Part shown: in pieces, positions 52,668 through 61,194 of the stretch
Layout of the letters: each line of letters starts with the position of its first letter
How positions within the stretch are numbered: position 1 is the first letter of the stretch
NCBI RefSeq assembly: GCF_014648855.1
Contig: NZ_BMRX01000003.1
Span: forward strand, 372,001 to 436,000
Source: Streptomyces parvulus
GTDB taxonomy: Bacteria > Actinomycetota > Actinomycetes > Streptomycetales > Streptomycetaceae
Length of the DNA stretch: 64,000 nucleotides
Reading direction: 5' to 3'
Notes under the pieces: model-generated
What the model was told of the DNA's origin: nothing
The model's input: the letters and a program-made list of their open reading frames with translations, nothing else
Database searches by the model: none
Translations under genes and position numbers: made by a program

Positions 52668-53936
52668 TCAGCCGGCCATGCGGCCGGCCGTACTGGTCAG
52701 GGCCTCGGCGAGGGTGGTGCGGAACAGGTCGAGCGCGGCGTCGTCGACCACGGCCGGCGGGGTCAGGCGCAGCACCCGGGTGGAGTTCAGGGAGTGGTTG
52801 ACGAGCACGCCCCGGGCGATCAGCTCCAGGAGCGTCTCGCCGACGGCGCGTTCCTCGGCGAACTCGATGCCGATGAGCAGCCCGCGGCCGCGCACCTCCC
52901 GGACCAGCGCGCCCTCGTGGGGTGCGCAGACGGCGCGCACCGCCGCGAGGATGCGGGAGCCGAGCGCGGCGGCCCGGGCCACGGTGTCCTCGTCCTCCAT
53001 GGTCCGGACGGCGGCCAGGGCGGCGGCGCAGGCGATCGGCGAGGCGCCGAAGGTGGAGGTGTGCAGGTAGGGGTCGCGGCTGAAGGGGGCGTAGGCCTCC
53101 TCGGTGGCGGCCATGGCGGCGATCGGTACGACACCGCCGCTGAGCCCCTTGCCGGCCAGCAGGATGTCCGGGGAGACCTGCTCGGCGTCGACGCCCCACC
53201 AGGTGCCGAGGCGTCCCATGCCGGTCTGGATCTCGTCGACGACCATGAGGGCGCCGTACGTGCGGCACAGGGCCCGCACCTGCCGGAGGTAGCCGGGGCG
53301 GGGGATGCGGACGCCGCCCTCGCCCTGGACCGGCTCGACGACGACGCAGGCCCGGTCCCGGCGGGCGGACAGCGCCTGTTCGAGGTCGGCGGGGTCGTCG
53401 TAGCCGACCTGGGTGACGTCCGGCAGCAGGGGCTGGAACGGGGTCTGGTAGGTGGGGTTGGCGGTGACGCTGAGCGCGCCGAGGGTCTTGCCGTGGAAGC
53501 CGCCGCGGGTGGTGATCAGGGAGGTGCGCCCGTGGGCGCGGGCCAGTTTCAGGGCGGCCTCGGTGGCCTCGGCGCCCGAGTTGACGAAGTGGACGTAGTC
53601 GAGGCCGGGCGGGGTGTGGGCGGCCAGCGCCTGGGCGGCCCGGGCGGCGACGGGTTCGAGGAAGACGCGGCTGGCCAGCGGGTGGGTGTCGATCTGCCGG
53701 TGCACCGCCTCGACGACGGCGGGGTGGCGGTGGCCGAGGATGAAGACGCCGTAGCCGCCGAAGTCCAGGAAGCGGCGGCCGTCGTCGGCGTGGATCCAGA
53801 CTCCCTCGGAGCGGACCTCGGCCATGCCGCCCATGACCCGGCCCATGACGGCGCGGCCGGATCCGATGTGCCTGCGGTAGAGGTCGACGACGTCGGTGCG
53901 GCCGGCGGGCGGCGCGGAGGGGGGTGACATCGTCAT
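52668..53936 (-). CDS. Class III PLP-dependent aminotransferase
   Basis: Protein of 422 residues. FVNSGAEATEAALKLAR is at residues 117-133, the cofactor Asp234 in VVDEIQTGMGR and the Schiff-base Lys263 in AGKGLSGG. Closest in motif order to ornithine/acetylornithine/GABA-type enzymes that act on terminal amines. It immediately follows the thioester-reductase-like gene (ATGA overlap). This suggests that an aldehyde made there is transaminated here, a pairing known from alkaloid and lipoamine pathways (inference). Confidence 0.92.
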   Translation of the reverse strand: MTMSPPSAPPAGRTDVVDLYRRHIGSGRAVMGRVMGGMAEVRSEGVWIHADDGRRFLDFGGYGVFILGHRHPAVVEAVHRQIDTHPLASRVFLEPVAARAAQALAAHTPPGLDYVHFVNSGAEATEAALKLARAHGRTSLITTRGGFHGKTLGALSVTANPTYQTPFQPLLPDVTQVGYDDPADLEQALSARRDRACVVVEPVQGEGGVRIPRPGYLRQVRALCRTYGALMVVDEIQTGMGRLGTWWGVDAEQVSPDILLAGKGLSGGVVPIAAMAATEEAYAPFSRDPYLHTSTFGASPIACAAALAAVRTMEDEDTVARAAALGSRILAAVRAVCAPHEGALVREVRGRGLLIGIEFAEERAVGETLLELIARGVLVNHSLNSTRVLRLTPPAVVDDAALDLFRTTLAEALTSTAGRMAG

Positions 53937-55054
53937 GACGCCGCCTTCGCGGGGGTGTTCGCGGCGGCCCGGTGCCGGCGGAGGAGGCCGGAGTGGTCCT
54001 CGGCCCAGCTCTCGGCGTTGCGGGCCAGCGCGGACCGCAGGCCGGCGCGGGTCGGGCGGGTGCCGCAGTGGGGTTCGCCGAAGGACGTGTCGAAGGGCAG
54101 TTCCCGCTGGAAGACCAGGAGCAGTTCCGCGTAGTGCTCCAGCCGGCGGCGGAGCGAGGCGGGCAGGGCGGTGCCCTCCAGCATGGGCAGGAGCAGCCGG
54201 TGCAGGGCCTCGACGGGGATGAGCCGGGGCCGCTGGGGGCGGGGCAGGCCGTGGCGTACGGCGGTGTCGGCGCAGACGTCGGCGAACTCCCGCAGTTCGA
54301 CGGCCTCCTTGCCCGCGGTGAGCCAGTACTCGCCGCCGCCCACTCCGCCCCGGACGAGGTCCGCCAGGGCCCGGGCGACGTAGTCCTGGGGCACCATGTC
54401 GATGCGGGCGTCGGGCGCGCCGGGGAGCACCGGAACCTGGCCGAGGATCATCGAGCCGATCGTCTTGGTGAGGCCCTGCTGGCCGGCGATCCGCCCGGTC
54501 GCGGAGTCCCCCATGACGACGGAGGGCCGCACGACGACGCCCGGCACCCCGGCCTCGCGGACCATCCGCTCGGCGAGGCTCTTGGAGTCCAGGTAGGCGG
54601 CGGCGCCGGGGAAGCGTGCGCGGTCCTCGTCGGAGGGGGTGTTGGCCACGAAGGCGGTGCTCACGAGGTAGAGCGGGGCGTCGGCGCGGGCCGCGAGATC
54701 GAGGACGTTGTCCGCGCCGCGCACGTTGGTGCGCATGATGTCCTCGGGCGGGGTGCGCCAGTTGGTCTCGGCGGCGGAGTGCACCACCACGTCCACCCGG
54801 AGGGCGAGTTCGTGCCAGGCGAGGGGGGTGAGTCCCAGCCGCGGGGCGACCAGGTCGCCTTCGAGTTCGCGGACCCGCGGGTCGCGCAGCGGGGTGTTGC
54901 GGCGCAGGCACAGCAGGTCGAAGTCGGCGGCCAGTTCGTCGATCAGCGCGCGGCCGAGCACTCCGGAGCCGCCGGTGAGCAGCAGCGTGGGGCGGTCGCG
55001 GCGGGCCCCTCGGGCGTCGGGCAGGACGGTGAGGCGCGGGGTGTGCGAGGGCAT
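53933..55054 (-). CDS. Thioester reductase-like SDR (NAD_binding_4 type)
   Basis: Extended short-chain dehydrogenase of 373 residues. The nucleotide motif is GGSGVLG at residues 28-34, VVHSAAETNW follows strand 4, and the catalytic Tyr154 and Lys158 lie in YLDSK. VVRPSVVMGDSATGRIAG and MVPQDYVARAL are typical of fatty acyl-CoA reductases and terminal reductase domains that release acyl thioesters as aldehydes. It is free-standing, with no carrier domain attached. The ATG start shares the operon pattern. Substrate unknown. Confidence 0.87.
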   Translation of the reverse strand: MPSHTPRLTVLPDARGARRDRPTLLLTGGSGVLGRALIDELAADFDLLCLRRNTPLRDPRVRELEGDLVAPRLGLTPLAWHELALRVDVVVHSAAETNWRTPPEDIMRTNVRGADNVLDLAARADAPLYLVSTAFVANTPSDEDRARFPGAAAYLDSKSLAERMVREAGVPGVVVRPSVVMGDSATGRIAGQQGLTKTIGSMILGQVPVLPGAPDARIDMVPQDYVARALADLVRGGVGGGEYWLTAGKEAVELREFADVCADTAVRHGLPRPQRPRLIPVEALHRLLLPMLEGTALPASLRRRLEHYAELLLVFQRELPFDTSFGEPHCGTRPTRAGLRSALARNAESWAEDHSGLLRRHRAAANTPAKAAS

Positions 55055-55107
55055 GGCGGTGTGTTCTCCCAACGGGTCTGGGCCCACCGGTGGGCCGGTA
55101 GGGCGGG

Positions 55108-56241
55108 TCAGGCGATGGCCAGCGGGCCGTCGGCCAGGTAGGCGCCGAACGGTGCGGTCATCCGGGAGCGGGACGGCGGGTGCAGGGAGAGTCCGTTGGC
55201 CGAGGCGGCCAGGTGGCCCACCTCGTCGGACGTCATGAAGTTGAGCCCGCCGAGCAGTTCGACGGCGCGCGGGACGATGCGGGCGAGGGCGTCCTGGACG
55301 CCGTAGCGCACGCACAGCGCCTGGGCGAGGGCCGACTCGTCCAGCTCGCCGGCGTCGACGCGGCGGGCGACGCCCTCGGCGGTGGCCATGGCGGCCTCGG
55401 TCTCGACGAAGAGGCGCACGCGTTCGTGGTCGGGGACGCGTTCGTTGAGCAGCACGCGCTCCACCAGGGCGCTCGCGGTGCCGAGGTAACTGCCCGTCAT
55501 CAGGACCTGGAACCAGACGAGGCCGGCGGTCTGGAGTTCGTCGAGCCGCTCCCCGGAGGTGGTGGCGGTGCGCAGGACGAGTTCCGGCGGGACGAGGACG
55601 TCGGTGAGGGTGACCTGCTCGCTCTCGGCCCCGGCGAGGAAGGTGCTGGACCAGAAGCCGCTGACGCTCAGGCCCTCGCTGTCGGCGGGCACGAGGGCGA
55701 CGGCGAGTTCGTCGCCCTGCCCGTCCTCGCGCGGGATCACGAGGCCGGCGGTGAGCACGTCCATGGAGCGGGCGAGGCTGCACGGGCGTTTGACGCCGTT
55801 GATCCGGATGCCGTCCGGGGTGACGGTCGCCGTCATCGACGGGTCCAGGACGCCGGCGCCGCTGCGTCCTTCGGCGAAGCCCGAGGCGACGATGCGGTCG
55901 CCGGCCGCCACGCCCTCGATCAGCGTCCACTCCAGGCCGTCGCCGAGGCCCCCGAGACCGACCAGGGTGGCCATGGAGAAGTGGTGCATGGTGGTGGCGA
56001 CGGCCAGCGAGGGCGAGCGGCTGCCGATGGCCCGCTGCACCCGCAGCGCGTCCAGCGCGGTGGCGCCGCGCCCCTGGTGGGACTCGGGCACCAGCAGCCC
56101 GGGGCCGCCGCTGTCCCGGAAGTGCCGGATGCCCGGGCTGCCCGGCCTTTCGAGGTCCAGCAGGGGGATCTCGCGCAGGGCCGGGTCGAGGTCGGGCAGC
56201 AGCTTGGCGAGGGTGGTGCGTTCGCGCTCGAGGAATCTCAT
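55108..56241 (-). CDS. Acyl-CoA dehydrogenase-like flavoprotein
   Basis: Protein of 377 residues with the acyl-CoA dehydrogenase fold: LLVPESHQGRGATALDALRVQRAIG, the mid-domain VASGFAEGRSGAG with GIRINGVKRPCSLA, and a C-terminal helical domain with AVELLGGLNFMTSDEVGHLAA. The usual catalytic Glu cannot be placed with certainty. Related proteins oxidise acyl thioesters or serve as flavin monooxygenases on small molecules. Fourth gene from the operon's 3' side of the membrane-protein start. Confidence 0.85.
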   Translation of the reverse strand: MRFLERERTTLAKLLPDLDPALREIPLLDLERPGSPGIRHFRDSGGPGLLVPESHQGRGATALDALRVQRAIGSRSPSLAVATTMHHFSMATLVGLGGLGDGLEWTLIEGVAAGDRIVASGFAEGRSGAGVLDPSMTATVTPDGIRINGVKRPCSLARSMDVLTAGLVIPREDGQGDELAVALVPADSEGLSVSGFWSSTFLAGAESEQVTLTDVLVPPELVLRTATTSGERLDELQTAGLVWFQVLMTGSYLGTASALVERVLLNERVPDHERVRLFVETEAAMATAEGVARRVDAGELDESALAQALCVRYGVQDALARIVPRAVELLGGLNFMTSDEVGHLAASANGLSLHPPSRSRMTAPFGAYLADGPLAIA

Positions 56242-56286
56242 GAACGTGCGGTCCTCCTGTGCGGTGGGACGGGCGGTGCGGGTGGG

Positions 56287-57249
56287 TCACACGGCGTTGG
56301 TGGCGCGCAGCAGTTGCCAGACGGCGCCGGGGCGGGGCCTGCCGCGGAAGGCGATGTACTCGGGGAGGACCGCGTGCGGGGCCCATTTCTGCTTGTACTC
56401 GAGCTGCGAGGCCGCGGGGTAGACGGCGTCGCCGTGCTCCGCGAGGAGGCGGGCGAATCGGGTGAACACGCGGCTCGCGCCGGGTAGTTCGTGCTCCGGA
56501 TCGAGTCCGGTAAACGGTGTGAAGCCGAAGTGCAGCCAGCCGGCGCCGTCCGCGGTCAGCCGCTCCATGACGGTCGCGTTGAGGGCCTCCATCACGCCGG
56601 GCGGCGCGCCGGGGCGGCGCCGGCTGAGGTCGTGGAGCATGCCGGGGCGGCTGCCGTAGACCGGCGAGTAGTTGATGTAGCCGACCGCCTCGCCGTCGAT
56701 CCGGCCGACGAACAGGCGGCGGTGGCGCTGGAGGTCCCCGGTCCGCTGGCCGACCAGGAACCTCAGCTCCTTGACGTGCCGGCCCTTCTCCCGCAGCCAG
56801 CACTGGTCGATGCGGTCCAGCTCGGCCCGGTCGTCGCCGTCCGTGACCTCGGCCACCTCCAGTCCGGCCCGCCTGGCCCGGGAGATCTTGTTGCGCAGCC
56901 GGACGAAGCGCGAGCCGCGCAGGGTGAAGCGGGCGAGGTCGACGGCGTAGGAGGCGCCGAGCTGGTTGACCGTGAACCCGTGTGCCGCGTACAGCTCGGC
57001 GTCGGCGCGCTGCAGTTGTACGGCGACCAGCCGGCGCCCCGTGTGGGCGGCGAAGGCGTCCAGGAGCCGCGCGCGGTGCTCGGGGGCCGTGAAGGGGCCG
57101 CCGAATTGCAGGGCGTAGCGGCCCGAGGTGCGATAGGCGCAGGTGCCCTCGAAACGGTCGTCGTGGAAGTAGGTGTTGCCGCTGTTGAGCGCGAGAAAGG
57201 AACTGGGGTTGTCGCTGTGCGCGGCGAGGGTCTCAAGCACGGACGGCAT
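56287..57249 (-). CDS. DUF2156/GNAT-fold protein (aminoacyl-PG synthase C-terminal domain-like)
   Basis: Protein of 320 residues. It shows the LPG_synthase_C/DUF2156 pattern: YRTSGRYALQFGGPF, RRLVAVQLQRADAELYAAHGF, RNKISRARRAGL, RRRLFVGRIDGEAVGYINYSPVYGSRPGML, and FTRFARLLAEHGDAVYPA. In phosphatidylglycerol lysyltransferases this domain moves an amino acid from tRNA to a lipid. The membrane flippase half is absent here. It overlaps the end of the membrane-protein gene by 17 bases. GGAGGA ribosome site. An acyl or aminoacyl transfer role in the pathway is inferred. Confidence 0.86.
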   Translation of the reverse strand: MPSVLETLAAHSDNPSSFLALNSGNTYFHDDRFEGTCAYRTSGRYALQFGGPFTAPEHRARLLDAFAAHTGRRLVAVQLQRADAELYAAHGFTVNQLGASYAVDLARFTLRGSRFVRLRNKISRARRAGLEVAEVTDGDDRAELDRIDQCWLREKGRHVKELRFLVGQRTGDLQRHRRLFVGRIDGEAVGYINYSPVYGSRPGMLHDLSRRRPGAPPGVMEALNATVMERLTADGAGWLHFGFTPFTGLDPEHELPGASRVFTRFARLLAEHGDAVYPAASQLEYKQKWAPHAVLPEYIAFRGRPRPGAVWQLLRATNAV

Positions 57250-57748
57250 CGGAGTCCTCCGTGTCGTGGGCGGTCGTGCGCGCGGTGCCGAATTCGCCGG
57301 AATCCACCGCCGAGCGGTACCGCCGCTCGAACTGCGCGAACGCGGGCGTGGTTTCCGGTTCGAAGGCGACACCGAAGGGTTTGAGGGAGTTCCCGAAGAG
57401 CGCGCGGTCTCCCATGAGGTGGATCGGCAGGGCGAGCAGGGCCCACTCGGGCCGGACGAACAGCGCCCATGCCCCGGCCAGGATTCCGGCCGTGACCAGG
57501 CTGTGCATCGTGTTGTAGGCGACGTAGCAACCCTTGGGCACGCGCCGGTCCGGGCTGCGCCGGTGGGCGATCGCGCCGGGGAGGTATCCGACGACGTCGA
57601 TCACGGCGAACAGCAGGGCGAAGACGCCCCAGCGGATTTCCGCACGGTGCTGGAATGCGAGCACGAGGGAAACGGTGAGAAAGCCCAGCCATTCGAGTCG
57701 GGAGAGGGCGAAGGTGACCTTGGTCTCGAAACGGTTCCTGGCGTCCAC
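57233..57748 (-). CDS. Small integral membrane protein, weakly DUF4260-like
   Basis: Protein of 171 residues with three or four helices: LSRLEWLGFLTVSLVLAF, WGVFALLFAVIDVVGYLPG, HSLVTAGILAGAWALF and a final ALLALPIHLMGDRALFGN. The His- and Asp-bearing HLMGDRALFGNSLKP block recalls DUF4260 membrane proteins, but I am not sure of this. GTG start behind AGGAG. First gene of the nine-gene operon, with its promoter shared with the divergent MocR-type regulator. Confidence 0.72.
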   Translation of the reverse strand: MDARNRFETKVTFALSRLEWLGFLTVSLVLAFQHRAEIRWGVFALLFAVIDVVGYLPGAIAHRRSPDRRVPKGCYVAYNTMHSLVTAGILAGAWALFVRPEWALLALPIHLMGDRALFGNSLKPFGVAFEPETTPAFAQFERRYRSAVDSGEFGTARTTAHDTEDSDAVRA

Positions 57749-57821
57749 GGGCGCTCCTGGATTGCGCTGAGGATTCCGGGGCCGCCGGGTCCGGCCCCCT
57801 CGCTGTGGTCTGTCACTACGG

Positions 57822-57853
57822 TTTACGCACCGGCGGGACCAACCCCTCGTAAA
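57822..57853. promoter_or_regulatory. Spaced dyad in the MocR/operon divergent promoter
   Basis: TTTACG-N20-CGTAAA in the 148-base gap. Spacing of about two helical turns and position between the regulator and the nine-gene operon make it a candidate MocR binding site. Confidence 0.45.
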
Positions 57854-57896
57854 GTGGGGGCGTTTGGAATGAACTGATACGCGGGGGACTGATCGC

Positions 57897-59369
57897 ATGG
57901 CGTCGGCCTGGGAGTTGCTGCTGCCCGCCGTCTCGGCACCGGCACGCGCGCGGGGGCGCGCCCTCCAGGCCGCGCTGCGGGACGCGGTCCGCTCGGGGCG
58001 GCTCGCGCCGGGCACCCGGCTGCCGTCGAGCCGGGACCTCGCGGCCGACCTCCGGGTGTCGCGCAAACTGGTGACCGACGCCTACGAGCAGCTGACGGCC
58101 GAGGGGTATCTGCGCAGCGGGCGCGGGGCGGGCACCTGGGTGGGTGACGCGGTGCGGGCGGCCCGGCCGGCGGCGCGTGACCTCGCACCGCGCTCCCCCG
58201 GCCACCGCGCGGACTTCGTGCCGGGGACGCCCGATCTGTCGCTCTTCCCGCGCGCGGCGTGGGCCGCCGCACAGCGCGAGGTCCTGGCGGAGCTGCCGCA
58301 CGAGGCCCTCGGCTATCCGGATCCGCGCGGTCTGCCCCGGCTGCGCGGCGCGCTGGCCGGGCTGCTGGCCAGGCGCCGGGGCGTGGTGGCGGACCCGGAG
58401 CGGATCGTGGTCGTGTCCGGGGTGGCGCAGGCGACGGCGCTGCTCGCGGGCGTGCTGCACGCGCGCGGGATGCGCACCGCCGGTGTGGAGGACCCCGGCA
58501 GCCCCCAGCACCGCGACCTGTACGCCTCGGCGGGCATGGCCACCGTGCCGGTGCCCCTGGACGCCGAGGGGCTGGACGTCGGCGCGCTGCGCGCCGCGGG
58601 CGTGCGGGTCGCGGTGACGACGCCGGCCCACCAGTTCCCCACCGGGATCGCCTACTCGGCGCGGCGGCGCGCGGAACTGCTGGACTGGGCGCGGTCCGTG
58701 GACGGGCTCGTCCTGGAGGACGACTACGACGGCGACTTCCGCTACGACCGCGCTCCCGTCGGCGCGCTCCAGGGGCTCGACCCGGAGCGGGTCGCCTACA
58801 CGGGCTCGGTCAGCAAGTCGCTCGCGCCGGGCCTGCGGCTGGGGTGGCTGCTGGTGCCCGGGTGGCTGGCGGACGACGTGGTGGCACGCAAGCGCACCAC
58901 CGACCTGGGGCATCCGGCGCTCGACCAGGCGGCCTTCGCCCGGTTCGTCGAGCGCGGCGACTACGACCGCCGGCTCCGCGTCTGCGGGCGCGCCTACCGC
59001 GAGCGGCGCGACGTCCTGGTGGCCGCGCTGGCCGAGCACTTTCCCGGCTCCGAGGTCACGGGCGTCGCCGCCGGGCTGCACGCGATCGCCACGCTCCCCG
59101 GACGGTACGGGCCCACCGAGCGCTTCCTCGACCGGGTGACGGCCGCGGGTGTGGCGGTGCGCTCCCTGGCGGAGTACGGGCACGGGGTGGACAGTGGGGC
59201 GGCGGAGCGGCACGGGGTGCGGCTGGTGCTGGGCTACGCGCATCTGACGCCGGCGCGGATCCGGGCGGGGGTGCGGTTGATGGCGGCGGCCGCGCGGGCC
59301 GAGGACCCGGGTGCCGGGGCGGAGGGTTGTTCACGCGGAGTTTCCGTGGCCGCCGCGCCGTACCAGTAG
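57897..59369 (+). CDS. MocR/PdxR-type GntR-aminotransferase regulator
   Basis: Fusion regulator of 490 residues. The N-terminal GntR winged helix (LAPGTRLPSSRDLAADLRVSRKLVTDAYEQ in two blocks, residues 36-80) is joined by a linker to a class I aminotransferase-like domain. That domain has DPGSPQHRDLYA, LEDDYDGDFRYD and the PLP Lys in TGSVSKSLAPGLRLGW. Such proteins sense PLP or PLP-amino adducts. It is divergent from the nine-gene operon containing a PLP aminotransferase, so it is the likely regulator of that operon rather than of pdxST, which is absent here. Confidence 0.91.
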   Translation: MASAWELLLPAVSAPARARGRALQAALRDAVRSGRLAPGTRLPSSRDLAADLRVSRKLVTDAYEQLTAEGYLRSGRGAGTWVGDAVRAARPAARDLAPRSPGHRADFVPGTPDLSLFPRAAWAAAQREVLAELPHEALGYPDPRGLPRLRGALAGLLARRRGVVADPERIVVVSGVAQATALLAGVLHARGMRTAGVEDPGSPQHRDLYASAGMATVPVPLDAEGLDVGALRAAGVRVAVTTPAHQFPTGIAYSARRRAELLDWARSVDGLVLEDDYDGDFRYDRAPVGALQGLDPERVAYTGSVSKSLAPGLRLGWLLVPGWLADDVVARKRTTDLGHPALDQAAFARFVERGDYDRRLRVCGRAYRERRDVLVAALAEHFPGSEVTGVAAGLHAIATLPGRYGPTERFLDRVTAAGVAVRSLAEYGHGVDSGAAERHGVRLVLGYAHLTPARIRAGVRLMAAAARAEDPGAGAEGCSRGVSVAAAPYQ

Positions 59370-59436
59370 GCCTGGCTCTGCACACCGGCCACGGACCCGG
59401 CCGGGTCCCTGCCCAGGAGTCCTTGGAGGCGCGTCC

Positions 59437-61023
59437 ATGTCACACCGTCCGTTGCCCGGCCGCCGCAGCGTGCTGCGCGGTTCGCTCGCCGCGTCGGCGG
59501 CCCTGACCCTGCCCACCGCGCTCGGGACGGCACCGGCGTTCGCCCGGTCCGGGCGTCCCGGAGCGGGCTGGGGCGTGCAGACGGGAGACGTGACCTCCCA
59601 CTCCGGTCTCGTGTGGGTGCGCTCCGACCGGCCGGCCCGGATGATCGTCGAGACGTCCGCGACCGAGTCGTTCCGCCGCCCGCACCGCCGGCACGGCCCG
59701 CTGCTGGGCGGGGGCACCGACTTCACGGGCACCACCCGGCTGCACGGTCTGCCGCCCGGCGAGCAGATCCACTACCGCGTGCTCCTGGCCGACCCCGACG
59801 ACCCGCGCCGCACCGGCGAGCCGGTGACCGGCACCTTCCGCACCGCGCCGGTCCGCCGGCGCGACGGCGTGCGGTTCGTGTGGTCCGGCGACCTGGCGGG
59901 GCAGGGCTGGGGCATCAACCCGGACCTCGGCGGCTACCGCATCTACGACGCCATGGGCGCCCTGGACCCGGACTTCTTCCTGTGCAGCGGCGACACCATC
60001 TACGCCGACGGCCCCATCGCGGAGACCGCCGCCCTGCCCGACGGCCGCACCTGGCGCAACGTCACCACCGAGGAGAAGTCCAAGGTCGCCGAGACCCTCG
60101 CCGAGTTCCGCGGCAACTTCCGCTACAACCTCCTCGACGAGAACCTGCGGCGCTTCAACGCCCAGGTCCCCTCCGTCGTCCAGTGGGACGACCACGAGGT
60201 CCGCAACAACTGGTACCCGGGCCAGGTGATCGCGGACACGGACGACCGGTACACCGAGAAGAGCGTCGACGTGCTGGCCGCCCGGGCCCGGCGGGCGTTC
60301 GGCGAGTACTTCCCCGTCTCCACCCTGCGCCCCGGGGCGCGCGAGGGCCGCGTGCACCGGGTGCTGCGCCAGGGCCCGCTGCTCGACGTGTTCGTGCTGG
60401 ACATGCGGACGTACCGCAACGCCAACTCCCCCGGCGGGCAGAGCGTGGACCCGCAGGGCATCCTCGGCCGCGAGCAACTGGAGTGGCTCAAGCGGGAGCT
60501 GGCGCGGTCGCGGGCGGTGTGGAAGGTGATCGCCGCCGACATGCCGATCGGCCTCGTGGTGCCCGACGCCACGGAGGGCGCGCCCAACATCGAGGCGGTC
60601 GCGCAGGGTGACCCGGGCGGGCCGCTGGGGCGGGAGTTGCAGATCGCCGAGCTGCTGCGGTTCGTCAAGCACCGGCGGATCACCGGCACGGTGTGGCTGA
60701 CGGCCGACGTGCACCACACCTCGGCGCAGCACTACCAGCCCTCGCGGGCGGCGTTCGGCGACTTCGAGCCGTTCTGGGAGTTCGTGTCCGGGCCGCTGAA
60801 CTCGGGGGCGTTCCCGGCGAGCGCGCTGGACGGGACCTTCGGTCCGGAGCGGGTGTTCGTGAAGGCGCCGACCGCGTCCAACGTCTCTCCCGCGGAGGGC
60901 TACCAGTTCTTCGGCGAGGTCGACATCGACGGCGACAGCGCCGAGATGACGGTGCGGCTGCGCGAGCAGGACGGCACGGTGCTGTTCACCAAGGTGCTGC
61001 GGCCGGGGCGTGTGGGCCAGTAG
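59437..61023 (+). CDS. phoD: PhoD-type alkaline phosphatase/phosphodiesterase, Tat-exported
   Basis: Secreted enzyme of 528 residues. The twin-arginine signal GRRSVLRGSLAAS with a hydrophobic run and an Ala-x-Ala site near residue 36 marks Tat export. The N-terminal PhoD fibronectin-like domain (VTSHSGLVWVRSDRPAR) precedes the metallophosphatase domain with metal ligands in SGDTIYAD, VVQWDDHEVRNN and LTADVHHTSAQHY. The enzyme releases phosphate from diesters. ATG follows GGAGG. A 12-bp hairpin follows the stop. Confidence 0.93.
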   Translation: MSHRPLPGRRSVLRGSLAASAALTLPTALGTAPAFARSGRPGAGWGVQTGDVTSHSGLVWVRSDRPARMIVETSATESFRRPHRRHGPLLGGGTDFTGTTRLHGLPPGEQIHYRVLLADPDDPRRTGEPVTGTFRTAPVRRRDGVRFVWSGDLAGQGWGINPDLGGYRIYDAMGALDPDFFLCSGDTIYADGPIAETAALPDGRTWRNVTTEEKSKVAETLAEFRGNFRYNLLDENLRRFNAQVPSVVQWDDHEVRNNWYPGQVIADTDDRYTEKSVDVLAARARRAFGEYFPVSTLRPGAREGRVHRVLRQGPLLDVFVLDMRTYRNANSPGGQSVDPQGILGREQLEWLKRELARSRAVWKVIAADMPIGLVVPDATEGAPNIEAVAQGDPGGPLGRELQIAELLRFVKHRRITGTVWLTADVHHTSAQHYQPSRAAFGDFEPFWEFVSGPLNSGAFPASALDGTFGPERVFVKAPTASNVSPAEGYQFFGEVDIDGDSAEMTVRLREQDGTVLFTKVLRPGRVGQ

Positions 61024-61044
61024 TCCCGGTAGCCTGTGGGGTGT

Positions 61045-61077
61045 ACCGCGCACCGGCGTCATCCCCCGGTGCGCGGT
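61045..61077 (+). terminator. Terminator hairpin after phoD
   Basis: ACCGCGCACCGG and CCGGTGCGCGGT, perfect 12-bp stem with a 9-base loop. Confidence 0.8.
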
Positions 61078-61158
61078 CCGGGAGTGCGCACGTCCGTAAT
61101 GCGGCCAACTCCCCCGAATGCCCTGGAAGTCTTCTTTACCCATCGGTCACAGTGCGTT

Positions 61159-61168
61159 CGTGATCACG
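61159..61168. promoter_or_regulatory. Palindrome upstream of the ACT-GNAT gene
   Basis: CGTGATCACG, perfect 10-bp palindrome inside a broader imperfect dyad, 27 bases before the ATG. Its GTGATCAC core recalls CRP-type half-sites, which is only a suggestion. Confidence 0.4.
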
Positions 61169-61194
61169 CAACACCGTTCCTTCACAGTGAGTGC

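Noticed and set aside
57897..59369. Plain class I aminotransferase gene
   Set aside because: The N-terminal 80 residues are a GntR winged helix, so it is a MocR-type regulator.
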